A DNA stretch of 64,000 nucleotides from Azorinus chamasolen (lineage: Eukaryota > Mollusca > Bivalvia > Cardiida > Solecurtidae), in contig OY755252.1 of assembly GCA_963576725.1 (NCBI GenBank), positions 28,650,078 to 28,714,077 on the forward strand. The letters run 5' to 3'. Shown here piece by piece: positions 63,461 to 64,000 of the stretch (the stretch's first letter is position 1; every line of letters starts with the position of its first letter). A program made the position numbers and the translations under genes. The notes below the pieces were generated by a model. It saw only the letters and a program-made list of their open reading frames with translations. It ran no database searches and was not told the DNA's origin.

Positions 63461-63920
63461 AGTCCCTGATGAGAAAAATATGGAAATAACTTGAACATGT
63501 ATCGTGATCATTATTTGCTGATTAGGGAAAATCTGAAATCAACGAACACAGATAGAATTAATCAGAGGTCCAGATGAGATGCGTAAATTTAAACTTTTTT
63601 AAGAATAACTCCTTTATTTCTCCACCAAACACCTCGAGGAAACGATTACAAAGAGTGGTCACAGCGTAGGTGTGGGTGGAGAAATGACGATTTTAGTATT
63701 TGAGTACGCACATTTATCTGTTGCTCTGATTAATAGTCGCTGATTACAGAGAATGCATATGGCATAACGTTTCGCTGATCAGGAAAACATGAACACAACA
63801 AATGCATGTAGTATTGCTGTTGGCTGATACGAGGACTATGAACACAACGAATACAAACAACATTAATATTCACTGATTGGAGAAATATGGAAACAACCAA
63901 TGCATATAACATTTATTTTC
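63461..63920. repeat. About 58-bp minisatellite, second part
   Basis: Further units (GAGAAAAATATGGAAATAAC, GCTGATTAGGGAAAATCTGA, GATTGGAGAAATATGGAAAC). At 63600-63700 a CTCCACCAAACACC / GGGTGGAGAAATGAC inverted segment interrupts the array. The window ends in unassigned sequence. Confidence 0.8.
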
Positions 63921-64000
63921 ACTTTTTACAACTGTTTATTCAGACGAATGAGTGGTGATTATCGATTAGTGTTTCCAAATTCCGTTGTAATATGGAGATT

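Overview
This window looks like gene-poor nuclear DNA of an invertebrate animal, most likely a bivalve mollusc. It is AT-rich with high stop density, and I find no spliced or intact host gene. It holds a tRNA-derived SINE, broken LINE and reverse-transcriptase genes, a tyrosine-recombinase element, a 228-bp CA microsatellite, at least eight satellite or minisatellite arrays, and dozens of small palindromic transposons. The bivalve call rests on remembered repeat and retroelement families, so it is inference. Almost every open reading frame is a shadow of a repeat.

The dominant content is short non-autonomous DNA transposons (MITEs). Family names here are local to this report. TTAA-type families begin TTAACCC and end GGGTTAA, as expected of piggyBac-like elements: A (CCCTTTCGCTGCC ends), B (CCCTTCGCTTGCT), C (CCCATTCCCTC), D (CCCTTTACTCC), D2/D3 (CCCTTTCCCT), E (CCCATTTGCTCC), F (CCCATTCGGCGCC), J (CCCTTACAGAGCGG) and L (CCCTTTACC). 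TA-type families have ends near TACAGTARAACC: G (inner ends CTCTAATGCGACCAC) and H (CTCTATAACGGCCAC). Each usually carries a long near-perfect palindrome in the middle. A, B, D, E, F and J carry versions of one palindrome although their ends differ. L carries the H palindrome behind TTAA ends. B, C, D, G and H share the apex CTCCTATAGGAG or CTCCTGCAGGAG. The modular use of palindromes is the most interesting signal here.

Layout. 2.1-7.05 kb and 13.45-17.6 kb are two diverged direct copies of one segment. They differ by insertions, and two MITEs in the first copy have exact single-TTAA empty sites in the second. Between them lie a 2.0-kb TA-target transposon with CGTTT-rich ends (7.47-9.45 kb) and hAT-like fragments. 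18-26 kb holds the SINE, the CA tract, a 50-bp minisatellite and two minus-strand pieces of one reverse-transcriptase pseudogene, separated by other repeats and a roughly 300-bp satellite. 26-41 kb is MITEs, several nested, plus 77-bp and 43-bp minisatellites. 41.6-45.0 kb is a LINE reverse-transcriptase fragment split by a 2.34-kb hAT element with an 8-bp target duplication. 45.6-52.6 kb is a tyrosine-recombinase element with an A1-B1-A2-B2 repeat layout, set in one of two copies of a local duplication. 57.3-60.3 kb holds three copies of a roughly 1.15-kb block. The end of the window is a roughly 58-bp minisatellite.

Nothing here forms an operon or pathway. The parts are related by insertion order, which the nesting often lets one read directly. 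All boundaries were aligned by eye. Those given as TTAA to TTAA are usually exact, and others may be off by 10-30 bases.
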